In this document: in pieces, positions 42,766 through 51,197 of the stretch | How positions within the stretch are numbered: position 1 is the first letter of the stretch | Layout: every line of letters begins with the position of its first letter | Source: Microbacterium sp. BR1 | GTDB lineage: Bacteria > Actinomycetota > Actinomycetes > Actinomycetales > Microbacteriaceae | DNA: 64,000 nucleotides | Assembly: GCF_002812725.1 (NCBI RefSeq) | Contig: NZ_NMUN01000009.1 | Location: 124,001 to 188,000, forward strand | Direction: 5' to 3' | Notes under the pieces: model-generated | The model's database searches: none | The model's input: the letters and a program-made list of their open reading frames with translations, nothing else | What the model was told of the DNA's origin: nothing | Translations under genes and position numbers: made by a program

Positions 42766-42788
42766 GGAACGAAAGTCAGGCCGATTCA
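42766..42788 (-). repeat. Right terminal inverted repeat of the IS3-family element
   Basis: Exact reverse complement of 41481-41503; it marks the outer border of the element next to AT-rich DNA. Confidence 0.92.
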
Positions 42789-43633
42789 CTCCTTTGAGTT
42801 AATTAATGTTTGATTAAGGAATACCACGCACACTTTAGTTTGTCGAGCGCGATTTGACAACCGGCTCACATGAAACGTTTATCTTGTTCGAATCACGTTG
42901 CCCAGCGCGCATAGACCCGGGCTGACTTCTGGGCTGGCGCCGCAGATCGAACCGGCGGGCTTCCTTCGCGTGTCGCTGAACGACACACCCGACAGCGAAT
43001 CACTGGTGGCGCTGGCGGCTCCAGGTTCGGCGGCTCAATCGATGAATTTTGTGGCCGGCATTATCCCGACGGACGGACATTTCCGTGACCGGCGGCGATG
43101 TGAAACTTGATGGCCTGTCGGTCGAGCGGGCAGTTCTCGTGGTCGACTCAGGGGCTGAGGCCAAAGCGGGGCTGCGTTTCGTGACTCGATTGTCGAGTTG
43201 CGCAGGCGCGCCGATCTCCGTGTCGTCTGGGCGCGCTAGGTCCGAGGTGGCGAGCGCGCAGTGGAATCCTTCGCGAAGTTGCTCGGCTGGCTTGACCGTA
43301 CGTGACGGCGGCGCCGCTGTGTGAGCCGCAAAGAGAGCGTTGGGATGGGTCGGTTCTGATGGCGGTCTACCGTGAGGCGTCGTTGACGCTTCGGCGGGAT
43401 AGTCGGGTCGCCGGTACCTTTCTGCCAGTGGTCTTGCTCCTAGATTCATTCAACCGAATGCGGTGTCCTGGGGGTGCTTGTAGCCTTCGACTGATCGCTC
43501 TGCGAACACAGCCAGAGAGTCCCTCCGGGTCGTCCGTGATGCTGCGACTGTTGGGGGCTTCCAGCGCCGGGCGACTATCACAGTGATCGGCGCGATCCGG
43601 AGATGTAGGTCGGTTCCGTGAAAGACTTCACGC
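42789..43633. other. Region between the IS3 element and the TetR gene without a clear gene
   Basis: The first 110 bases are AT-rich and hold TTGACA at 42854-42859 with TTTATC 18 bases later, a possible plus-strand promoter. The remaining 740 bases contain overlapping open frames on both strands (for example 43049-43324) with no recognisable domain. This is probably decayed DNA left after the rearrangement next to the IS. Confidence 0.35.
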
Positions 43634-44245
43634 ATGTCAAGACCGCGTAGACAGGAAGCCCGCCGTGCAGAGCTTGTGGAGATCGTCGCCAAGCTGCTTG
43701 TTTCGGAAGGGTCGACCGGCGCCCGGATCGTCGACGTAGCTCGCGCCGCGAGTATTACGCCAGCAAGCGTCTTGTACTACTATCCGTCGATTTTCGATCT
43801 TTATTCGGCTGCGTACTCGGTGGTGACTGAGCAGTTCGTGAAGGACCGACGCCTTCTGGTAAAACGGAAGGACTCAGCGACTGCTCAGCTGGTTAAGTGC
43901 ATTCAGCTCGGCGTGCCGACCCCCGGAACTGCGTCGTATTCTGCTGCGGTTCTGCTTGGTGAGTTGTCGAGTCTCGCGAACCATCGGGCTGAAGTACGCG
44001 AGTCCGCGCAACAGTTCGAAACCGATCAAGTCGAGCTCTTCGCTGAAATACTCGAGAGCGGCGTCGTCTCCGGGGACTTCTCTCCAGCGCTCGAGTTGCA
44101 AAGCTGTGCGCGACTGTTGCTCGCAGCCGAGGACGGGTTGGCAACTTCGGTGTTGGCGGGCCGGACAACCGCCGAGACCTCGACAGACCTGCTGGTTCGC
44201 AATGCCAGCCTCCTCGTCGGACAACAGTTGGATGTGAGGGAGTAA
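43634..44245 (+). CDS. TetR family transcriptional regulator (BetI-like)
   Basis: A 203-residue protein. The N-terminal helix-turn-helix reads GARIVDVARAASITPASVLYYYPSIFDLY (about residues 28-56), typical of TetR/BetI regulators, and is followed by an all-helical ligand domain. No target is obvious: the gene downstream is a transporter relic and the region upstream is empty, so it may be an orphan of a lost cluster, possibly the MFS/hydrolase operon across the IS. An ATG start is assigned. Confidence 0.82.
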   Translation: MSRPRRQEARRAELVEIVAKLLVSEGSTGARIVDVARAASITPASVLYYYPSIFDLYSAAYSVVTEQFVKDRRLLVKRKDSATAQLVKCIQLGVPTPGTASYSAAVLLGELSSLANHRAEVRESAQQFETDQVELFAEILESGVVSGDFSPALELQSCARLLLAAEDGLATSVLAGRTTAETSTDLLVRNASLLVGQQLDVRE

Positions 44246-44438
44246 CTTAGCGGCTCCTGGAACCATCCGGCGACGGCCTCGGCCCGGCGGAGGACCGAAC
44301 ATCGCAGGCACGATCGGTGAGGCCCACCAATCATCACTCTGGTTGGAAACCGATGCAGCTTTGTAGCCAATGGGCTGCACGGTCATGGCTAATTTGGCTT
44401 TTGTGAGTAAGAGCGACGCAGCAGGGTAGCGATCCCGA

Positions 44439-44935
44439 TCACGACCTCCAGACCGCCACGAGGGGAAACCCGACCTGCGGCAGGAACGTCGTCGAAAGGC
44501 CGCCTTCGGGGACATCCGTCGTCTGGAGGAATTCACTGAGGAACTCCTTCTTCTGACCCGGCCCCACGCGAGCTGTGCCGAGAACCAGGTGTACATGCCC
44601 GCCCAGGCGATGATGACCGCGTAATAGCCGGCGATCACCAGGTAGATCAGCGCCTGCCACCATCCGAGCGGCTCGGCCGTCGGCGCACGCGGCCCGACGC
44701 GAGGAGCGCGGATCCGCGGAAGCGATGCCCGATCGCCTAGTCCATGAACAACAGTGGGATGCCCGCCGTCAGCAGCGCGCAAAGATGGGCGATGAGGAAT
44801 GCACCACCGCCTCCCCCATACGCGACGTACGGGACCCGCCAGATGATCCCGGGGCCTACGGCGGAACCGATCACCGAAAGGATGAACACGTTCCGCGGTC
44901 TTGCGCTTGTGGGCCTGCGTCGTTGCGGTCGCCAC
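44439..44935 (-). pseudogene. Frameshifted N-terminal relic of a sodium-dependent (SLC6/NSS) transporter
   Basis: Pieces of one protein appear in three frames. [13 protein letters not shown] begins at 44935. [20 protein letters not shown] and an adjoining [21 protein letters not shown] follow in a second frame that ends at a stop. EPLGWWQALIYLVIAGYYAV and AWAGMYTWFSAQLAWG return in the first frame, and EFLSEFLQTTDVPEGG to GFPLVAVW sit in a third. These match the first four or so TM helices of NSS transporters. At least three frameshifts and loss of the rest make it non-functional. Confidence 0.8.
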
Positions 44936-45039
44936 CCCGCGACCCTACCCGGGCCCGAAGGAGATGTCAGCGAGCGCGATGCCGATGAGGTGCGGCACTC
45001 TGGGCTTCCTCCCCGTGGCTCCGTTCCACTCCGGCGCAC

Positions 45040-46311
45040 CTAGGTGAGCATGGTGAGCGGGTTCTCGACGCGGCGTTGGAATGCCGCGAGCAACTCAGCG
45101 GCCACGGCCCCGTCGAGCACCCGATGATCGGCGGACAACGTGACCGTCATCACCGGAGCGATGATGACGTCCCCGTTCGCATCGACGACCGGCATCTTGC
45201 GGGATGCTCCGACGGCGAGGATGCCGGACTGGGGCGGGTTGAGAATGGCTGTGAACTGCGATGTGCCGTACATTCCGAGGTTCGAAACAGAGAAGCTTCC
45301 ACCTTCGAGCTCGTGCTGTTTGAGCCGTCCGGTACGCGCCCGTTCGGCCAGGTCGGCCACGCTCGCGCTGACGGCGGAGAGCGACATGCGCTCGACGCCG
45401 CGCAGCACCGGCGTCGTCAGACCACCATCAGTGGCGACGGCGACCGAGATCTCGGCCGAGGAGAACTGGCGGATGCCCTCCTCATTCCAGATGGCGTTGG
45501 CGGACGGCACGTCCATGAGTGCACCGGCCACGGCCTTCAGCACGAAGTCGTTGACCGAGATCCTCCGCGGCGAGGTCGCGTTGATCTCGGCCCGCAGGGC
45601 GAGCAGCGCCTCGACACGGCAGTCTGCGACGAGGTAGAAGTGCGGCACCGTCGCCTTGCTCTCGGTGAGCCGACGGGCGATCGCCTTGCGCATTCGATCG
45701 AGCGGAACGAGGACGTAGTCCGCGGATTCCGTTTTCGAGTTGGCCGTGCGCGGCGGAGTACTCGAGGGGGCGGCCGGCGGCGCAACGGCCACAGCGGCAC
45801 TCAGGTGCCTTTCGAGGTCGCGACGCACAATACGGCCGTTCGGTCCGGTGCCTGAGACTTCCGCGATCTCGATGCCCTGCTGAGCGGCCAGCCGGCGAAC
45901 GAGTGGGCTCGCGAACAACCGGCCGCCGTCTGCCTGGACGGGACTCGCCGCAGCGCCCGCGGCTGGCACCGCGGGAGCGGGTGCAGGCGTAGCCACAGGT
46001 TCGGGAGCCGCCGGCGCGGCGACCTCCGCGCCGGCGGCGGCGAGGGCCCGCTCGATGGCGTCTACACCTTCGCCCAGGGCCGTCATGACCATGATCGGCT
46101 CGCCGACTGCGACGTTGTCGCCTTGGCGAACGAGCAGCCGGCCGATCGTGCCTTCGATCTCCGCGGAAAGTTCAACGGTCGCTTTGTCGGTCTCGATCTC
46201 GGCGAGCGCCTGGCCGACACCAACGGCGTCGCCCACAGCCACGAGCCAGGTCTGGATGGCTGCTTCTGTCGCGCCCGCCAGGACTTCGGGCATCCGAATG
46301 ATCTCAGCCAT
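45040..46311 (-). CDS. Dihydrolipoamide acyltransferase (E2) of a 2-oxo acid dehydrogenase complex
   Basis: A 423-residue E2 with one N-terminal lipoyl domain (lipoyl Lys43 in IETDKATVEL), a Pro/Ala-rich linker, a peripheral-subunit-binding domain (SPLVRRLAAQQGIEI to NGRIVRRDLE), a second linker and the catalytic domain ending with the DHRVLDG motif. It transfers the acyl group made by E1 to CoA. ATG 46311 lies one base after the E1 stop on the minus strand, so E1 and E2 form an operon. The acyl specificity (branched-chain, pyruvate or acetoin) is not evident; an E3 gene lies at 62197. Confidence 0.9.
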   Translation of the reverse strand: MAEIIRMPEVLAGATEAAIQTWLVAVGDAVGVGQALAEIETDKATVELSAEIEGTIGRLLVRQGDNVAVGEPIMVMTALGEGVDAIERALAAAGAEVAAPAAPEPVATPAPAPAVPAAGAAASPVQADGGRLFASPLVRRLAAQQGIEIAEVSGTGPNGRIVRRDLERHLSAAVAVAPPAAPSSTPPRTANSKTESADYVLVPLDRMRKAIARRLTESKATVPHFYLVADCRVEALLALRAEINATSPRRISVNDFVLKAVAGALMDVPSANAIWNEEGIRQFSSAEISVAVATDGGLTTPVLRGVERMSLSAVSASVADLAERARTGRLKQHELEGGSFSVSNLGMYGTSQFTAILNPPQSGILAVGASRKMPVVDANGDVIIAPVMTVTLSADHRVLDGAVAAELLAAFQRRVENPLTMLT

Positions 46312-46312
46312 G

Positions 46313-48490
46313 TCAGCGCCCGAATCCCGCGCGCACGGCCTCGAGGCCGGCGACCACTTCTTCTGTGCGGGCGATGGCGGCACGCTCCAGGACGCGGGAG
46401 ATGCTCGGCGATGCCTCCTCGCCGGTGACCCGCGCAACGGGCTGGTCGAGCCAGTCGAAGTAGCGGCGCTGGATCTCGTCCGACAGCCATGCTCCGTACG
46501 AAGTACCTTGTGAGCCCTGTTCGACGATGAGGACGGCGTTGGTCTTCTTGATGCTCTCGCCGATCGTGGTCCAGTCGATCGACGCGCGATCGAGCCAGCG
46601 CAAATCGATCAGGTCCGCATCCACACCCGTCTGCTCGATCGCCTGCTTTGCATGAGCGACCATCGAGAGGTAGCTGATGACGGTGACTTCCGTGCCCTCG
46701 CGCAACAGGGCGGCCGTGCCCGGCGGGATCACGTAGTCGAGGTCGCCGGTCGGCACTTCATCGGCCGTTCCGTACAGGTCGACGTGCTCGATCACGAGCA
46801 CGGGATCCTGTAGGGCGAGGGCGGCGTTCATCAGCCCGACGTAGTCCGCTGCGTTCGAGGGGGCGACGATACGCCACCCCGGGCTGGTCGCGAAGATTCC
46901 TGCAGGATCCATCAGGTGTTGCGAGCCGTAGCCGGAGCCCATGGCCACCTTCGTGCGCAGCACGAGCGGCACCGGATTGTCGCCGCCGAACATGTGGCGC
47001 GCCTTTCCGATCTGGTTGAACACCTGGTCCGCTGCGACCCACATGAAGTCGGGGTACATGAATTCGACAACCGGGCGGAAGCGGCCGTCGAGTGCGAGGC
47101 CACCGGCCAGGCCGATGAAGGCATTCTCGCTGATCGGCGTACCCAGTACGCGCTCGTCACCGTACTTCTTCGCGAGACCCTTGGTGGCGCCGTTGGTGCC
47201 GCCGTTGAGCCTGTGGACGTCTTCGCCCATGATCACTATGCGCGGGTCGACCTCCATGCGGCGATCCATGACCTGCGAGACGGCGTCGACGAGCTTGACC
47301 GCTCGCCGCGCCGGATCGTCGTCTAGCCCGGGGAGGCCGTCGAGCTCGCTGGCGTCTCCACGGACGCCGACGTTGACGAAGCTGGTCTCCGGCCACAGCT
47401 CTGGGCGGATGCGGCGTTTGCCGGGGGTGTCCGGGTCGGATTCAAGCAGACGATCGACTGATTCCGTCATCGCTTGCTGCACGCGGGCGCGCAGCGCGGC
47501 CACGCCCTCCGCGTCGATGAGGTCGCGTTCGATCATCTTGGAAGCGACCAGATCGAGGGGGTCTCGGGCACGCCACACTGCCTCCTCCTCCTTGGTGCGG
47601 TAGCCGAAGGCACTACCCGGGTACGGGCCGTTCTGGTGGAAGAAGCGGTACACCTCGGCCTCGATGATCGTGGGCCCCTCTCCCGCACGCATCCGCTCGG
47701 CCGCTTCCCGGGTCGCGAGGTAGACCGCGAGCGGGTCCATGCCATCGACGCGCCACGACGGAATACCGAAGCCCTGACCACGCACCGAGAACCGCGGGTC
47801 CGCCGTCGCCTCGCTGGCGTGCGTGGAGACCGCGTAAAGATTGTTCTCGACGAAGAAGCAGACCGGTAGCTTCCACGCCGCCGCCAGGTTCATCGATTCC
47901 AGCACGGAGCCGATCTGGGCGGCACCATCACCGAAGTAGTTGATCGTCAGATCGGTAGTGCCGCTGTGCTTCTGGGCCCAGGCGTTGCCTGCCGCCATCG
48001 GAGCGCCGCCGCCAACGATTGCGTTCGTGCCGAGCGCGCCCGCCTCGAACCACTGCAAGTGCATCGACCCACCTCGCCCGCGGCAATAGCCGCTGGCGAG
48101 ACCGAGAATCTCCGAGAGGGTGCGGTCGAAGATCGTCTGAATGGCGGGAGTGATGGGCTGTGCCGGGTCGATGCCATCGGGGCTCACGTGCGTCAGCGCC
48201 TTCGCCAGGAACTGATGATGCCCGCGGTGAGATCCGTTGACCCCGTCCGTGGAGCGCAGACCGACGATGGAGCCGACGGCGCCGCCCTCCTGGCCGATGC
48301 TCGAATGCGCCGGCCCGTGAACGAGTCCCTCTCCCGCAAGCTCGAGCACCGTCTCCTCGAACGAGCGGATCAGATGCAGCTCGGCCAGCATCGTGCTCAG
48401 CAGAGTCGGATCGGCGGCATTCCAGTCCGCGGGCGTAGTGGTCAGTTCGAACCAGTCCGCGCCCGTCTGCAGTCGCTTCTTCTTCGGCAT
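46313..48490 (-). CDS. Fused alpha-beta E1 component of a thiamine-dependent 2-oxo acid dehydrogenase
   Basis: A 725-residue protein that joins E1-alpha and E1-beta. The N-terminal half has the thiamine diphosphate motif GDGAAQIGSVLESMNLAAAW ending in VENN. The C-terminal half starts near residue 390 and contains VIMGEDVHRLNGGTNGATKG and an MYPDFMWVAADQ stretch typical of beta subunits. It resembles branched-chain or acetoin dehydrogenase E1 more than pyruvate dehydrogenase AceE. ATG 48490 is chosen; in-frame GTG codons upstream are possible. It diverges from a VOC gene and a GntR gene over a region with repeated TGGATCCAA-like sites. Confidence 0.9.
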   Translation of the reverse strand: MPKKKRLQTGADWFELTTTPADWNAADPTLLSTMLAELHLIRSFEETVLELAGEGLVHGPAHSSIGQEGGAVGSIVGLRSTDGVNGSHRGHHQFLAKALTHVSPDGIDPAQPITPAIQTIFDRTLSEILGLASGYCRGRGGSMHLQWFEAGALGTNAIVGGGAPMAAGNAWAQKHSGTTDLTINYFGDGAAQIGSVLESMNLAAAWKLPVCFFVENNLYAVSTHASEATADPRFSVRGQGFGIPSWRVDGMDPLAVYLATREAAERMRAGEGPTIIEAEVYRFFHQNGPYPGSAFGYRTKEEEAVWRARDPLDLVASKMIERDLIDAEGVAALRARVQQAMTESVDRLLESDPDTPGKRRIRPELWPETSFVNVGVRGDASELDGLPGLDDDPARRAVKLVDAVSQVMDRRMEVDPRIVIMGEDVHRLNGGTNGATKGLAKKYGDERVLGTPISENAFIGLAGGLALDGRFRPVVEFMYPDFMWVAADQVFNQIGKARHMFGGDNPVPLVLRTKVAMGSGYGSQHLMDPAGIFATSPGWRIVAPSNAADYVGLMNAALALQDPVLVIEHVDLYGTADEVPTGDLDYVIPPGTAALLREGTEVTVISYLSMVAHAKQAIEQTGVDADLIDLRWLDRASIDWTTIGESIKKTNAVLIVEQGSQGTSYGAWLSDEIQRRYFDWLDQPVARVTGEEASPSISRVLERAAIARTEEVVAGLEAVRAGFGR

Positions 48491-48530
48491 CCTCGCCACT
48501 TTCCCCTCGTGAGCGGTCACATTTCCGCCA

Positions 48531-48628
48531 AGTTGGATCCAACCCTCGCAGAGGATTTGATCCAATGCAACCCATATTCGCCACTTTGCCAACCAAACCT
48601 AGGCGTATCCTAGGGTTCTGGATACAAT
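48531..48628. promoter_or_regulatory. Three related dyads between the E1 and VOC genes, candidate GntR operators
   Basis: GTTGGATCCAAC (48532-48543) is a perfect palindrome. ATTTGATCCAAT (48555-48566) and TCTGGATACAAT (48617-48628) are close variants. One lies near E1 and one just before the VOC gene. The FCD-type GntR encoded at 49198, although frameshifted, is the likely binder. Confidence 0.55.
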
Positions 48629-48641
48629 CCTCGGGGAGAGG

Positions 48642-49184
48642 ATGCTGAACATGAAGCCCAAAGGAATACCCGGCGTACGCGGAACCGATCACATCGGATT
48701 CACGGTGCCTGACCTCGACGAGGCGCACGCCTTTCTCGTCGACGTCATCGGGTGCACGCAGATCTACGCGCTCGGTGCAAAGGAATCCGACAGCAACTGG
48801 ATGCACACGCACCTGGGTGTTCATCCACGAACCGTCATCCGAGAGATTCGCTTCTACCGGCTGGGCAACGGCGCGAACTTCGAGGTCTTCCTGTACGAAT
48901 CAGCGGATGGCCAAAACCCGCAGCCACGCAACAGCGATATCGGCGGCTATCACATCGCGCTCTACGTCGAGGATCTCGATGCCGCAGTCGAGTATCTCCG
49001 GGCGAATCAGGTCGAGGTCATGGGCGATCCGACCTCCAGTAAGCAGTCCGCAGAAGGACAGCGCTGGGTCTACTTTCGCAGTCCCTGGGGACTCCAGTTC
49101 GAACTGGTGAGCTTTCCCGAAGGCAAGGCATACGAGAATGGTGCCGACCAGTTGCTCTGGCATCCGGCGAACCCGGGACGCTGA
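48642..49184 (+). CDS. VOC (glyoxalase/bleomycin-resistance/dioxygenase) superfamily protein
   Basis: A 180-residue protein with two beta-alpha-beta-beta-beta modules. Probable metal ligands are the His in TDHIGFTVPD, the His in GYHIALYVEDLDAA and the Glu in LQFELVSFPEG. Members include glyoxalase, methylmalonyl-CoA epimerase and extradiol dioxygenases. The length and single-copy domain pair suit a lyase, isomerase or lactoylglutathione-lyase-like enzyme. ATG 48642 follows GGGGAGAGG closely; ATG 48651 is an alternative. It is followed by gntR after 13 bases. Confidence 0.83.
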   Translation: MLNMKPKGIPGVRGTDHIGFTVPDLDEAHAFLVDVIGCTQIYALGAKESDSNWMHTHLGVHPRTVIREIRFYRLGNGANFEVFLYESADGQNPQPRNSDIGGYHIALYVEDLDAAVEYLRANQVEVMGDPTSSKQSAEGQRWVYFRSPWGLQFELVSFPEGKAYENGADQLLWHPANPGR

Positions 49185-49197
49185 CGGAGGACGAAAG

Positions 49198-49865
49198 ATG
49201 ACACCCGCTGCAACGGCCCATGGGGCCACCGGCGCAAGGATCGCGGCGGGCCTTCGGCTGTCGATCCTTGACGGAGCATATGCCCCCGGGGAGCGGATCC
49301 GCCAGGACGAACTCGCTGAGAAGCACGGGGCGAGCAGGCTCCCCGTGCGGGAAGCACTGCGCATGCTCGAAGCGGAGGGGCTTGTCACACTCATCGCGAA
49401 CACCGGCGCGTGGGTATCGAAACTGAGCGCCACCGATTGTGAGGAGATGTACCAGATGCGGGAGCGGCTCGAGCCGTTGCTGCTCCGACTGAACGTTCCA
49501 CTCCTCACCGAGGAAGAGATCGATGACCTCGACTTCCTCGCCGACAGAATGGAGACCTCGAACGACGTCGAACGATTCCTCCGACTTGATCGCGAATTCC
49601 ACCTTTCGTGTCTCGACGCCGCACCCACCACCGTCCTCGGAGACACGGTGAAGTCGCTGTGGAATCGCACCCAGCACTACCGCCGCGCGCGGTGACGAGG
49701 CTGTACTACTCGGACGGCGACCGCAGCGTCCACCACGATCACCACCTCATCGTCAGCGCAATGCGACGCCGCGACCCAGAGGAAGCCGAAAGGGCACTTG
49801 CCGGGCACATCCGCCGCAGTCGACTCGAGCTCCGTCGCCACCCCGAAGTCTTCACCGTCGACTGA
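49198..49865 (+). pseudogene. GntR family (FCD) regulator with a frameshift
   Basis: The first frame runs from ATG 49198 (GGAGGA upstream) and contains a complete winged helix (GASRLPVREALRMLEAEG) and most of the FCD domain, then stops at 49693-49695. The missing C-terminus continues in another frame from about 49690: AVTRLYYSDGDRS, then DHHLIVSAMRRRDPEEAE and GHIRRSRLELRRHPEVF, which is the expected end of an FCD domain. The break falls in a CGCCGCGCGCGG run, where a one- or two-base slip is easy. It may be a recent loss, a phase-variable site or a sequencing error. Confidence 0.75.
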
Positions 49866-50489
49866 CGCGCGATTCAGCGACCAACAATGTGCGGCCGTGC
49901 TCTGGAGAGAATCTCCCGCACACTCACTCGCCGGTCAAGGCCATCCTCGCGGCAATGGCTTCCGCGATCACCAAAGCTCCAGGCACCTGCGCGGCGGGAA
50001 CCTCTGGGATGTCGCACATCCGAGGCAGCGGGATCGGAGTGGGGAAGAGCATCTTCGTACTGGCAGTCTCATAGTCAGATCCCCAAGCCGCCGCATGGCG
50101 AAGGCGCAGCTGACTCACACTCAGACCCGTAGAAGGACACCATCAACGACCAGGAGGGCCGCATGGCATCGACCCGAGCGCGTGGCAATCGACGTGACTT
50201 GGCGCATGCGTAGCTACCCGACGGACGGTGTCGCGGTCGCGGTCGCTGCGACGACACGGTCTCACGTGGCTCAAGCCCGATGCCCCCGCAGGGTTGACGC
50301 TTGCGGCGGTTGTGTTTCGCCGATTGATCTCAATCGACCAGCACGTCCGCCGCCGCCGCCTTCGGATCCGAATCGACAAGCCCCCGATCGCCCCGCTTCG
50401 CACAACGCGGCGCTGTCCTGGCACGCTATCTCGTCGCGATCCCCAAGAGCGCCCAGATCTCCGGAAGGTGCGAACCGGCGAGCGGCCGC
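49866..50489. other. Decayed stretch with a possible C-terminal gene fragment
   Basis: About 620 bases without an intact gene. On the minus strand 49924-50118 encodes a protein-like tail (KMLFPTPIPLPRMCDIPEV to AIAARMALTG), and an adjoining frame upstream reads MVSFYGSECESAAPSPCGG, suggesting the frameshifted end of one lost gene of unknown family. From 50140 to 50489 nothing is recognisable. This marks the border between the catabolic genes and the conjugation module. Confidence 0.4.
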
Positions 50490-50813
50490 TCAGAACTCGC
50501 CGATCGCCATTCCCAACCGGAGGTAGAGGTCGGTGACGGCCTCGTCGTTCACGCGGTACTTGATCCAGATCCCTCTCCGGGACTGCCCCTCTACCGGGGG
50601 TGGGTCGGCGATGACGAGGCCGGCCGCTGCGAGCTCGTCGAGGATCGGCTTGATCGTCGACGCACCAAGTTCAAGTGCGTCGCAGATGGGGCCGGCGGTG
50701 ACGTCCGGGTTCGATCGCAGGTATCGCAGGACCGCTGCTTTGACGAGGCTCCCGAGAAGCGCGATCGGCTCCTCGGAACCCTCGGAACCCGCTGGCTGAG
50801 CGATACGAGGCAT
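50490..50813 (-). CDS. Small winged-helix DNA-binding regulator (ArsR/MarR-like)
   Basis: A 107-residue protein with one winged helix: LVKAAVLRYLRSNPDVTAGPICDALELGASTIKPILDELAAAGLV, then a basic hairpin GQSRRGIWIKYRVN. ATG 50813 is used; ATG 50822 or 50858 are possible. It is oriented away from the conjugation genes and may control their expression, as small regulators at the edge of integrative elements often do. No metal-binding cysteines typical of ArsR sensors are present. Confidence 0.7.
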   Translation of the reverse strand: MPRIAQPAGSEGSEEPIALLGSLVKAAVLRYLRSNPDVTAGPICDALELGASTIKPILDELAAAGLVIADPPPVEGQSRRGIWIKYRVNDEAVTDLYLRLGMAIGEF

Positions 50814-51019
50814 GAGGTCCATTCTGCTGCACCGACCGTGCACACGTCCAGCAAACAATACGACTTAGGGGTTTACTCGAAGACAACACTGCTATACCGT
50901 GTGGTCATGGTCGGGTTGAGCAAGCCACAGGCACCGCGGTCGAACGCGGCGCTCGCAGCCTTGTCCCCCAAACTTCCTACAGACGACTCGCTCATTCACG
51001 GCCTAAAATTCGCTCACCC

Positions 51020-51075
51020 AACTCGGCTCTGTCGCGAGGTGTCCACACGCACGCATTTGTGCCGAGTTGTCCACA
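51020..51075. promoter_or_regulatory. Inverted repeat with DnaA-box-like sequences at the head of the conjugation module
   Basis: CAACTCGGC (51020-51028) pairs with GCCGAGTTG (51061-51069). Within or overlapping it are GTGTCCACA (51040-51048) and TTGTCCACA (51067-51075), the latter identical to the actinobacterial DnaA box. The 340-base stretch from 50859 to 51197 has no convincing gene. It could hold an origin of replication or transfer, or only the operon's promoter region. Confidence 0.4.
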
Positions 51076-51197
51076 ACCTTGGGTCGGTTCCTTTTCCGTG
51101 CTGCCCCCGGATGCGTAAGATGCCGCCACGGCGACCGTCGCGCGAGCCGTTCTCCCCGTGCACGGTGGCCATCCTGCAAGATCAGGAGGGCTGACCA

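Larger units (their letters stand above)
41481..42788 (-). mobile_element. IS3-family insertion sequence with perfect 23-bp ends
   Basis: A 1,308-bp element bounded by perfect inverted repeats that begin TGAATCGGCC. It carries orfA and orfB on the minus strand with the usual frameshift arrangement. Both genes are intact. The bases next to the ends (CACC on the left, CTCC on the right) do not form an exact 3-4 bp target duplication, and only one side carries the interrupted MFS gene. A deletion next to the element after insertion is likely. Confidence 0.92.

Noticed and set aside
42854-42882. TTGACA promoter reading out of the IS3 flank
   Set aside because: The -10 part is poor and no gene follows for about 750 bases; mentioned only as a possibility in the gap entry.
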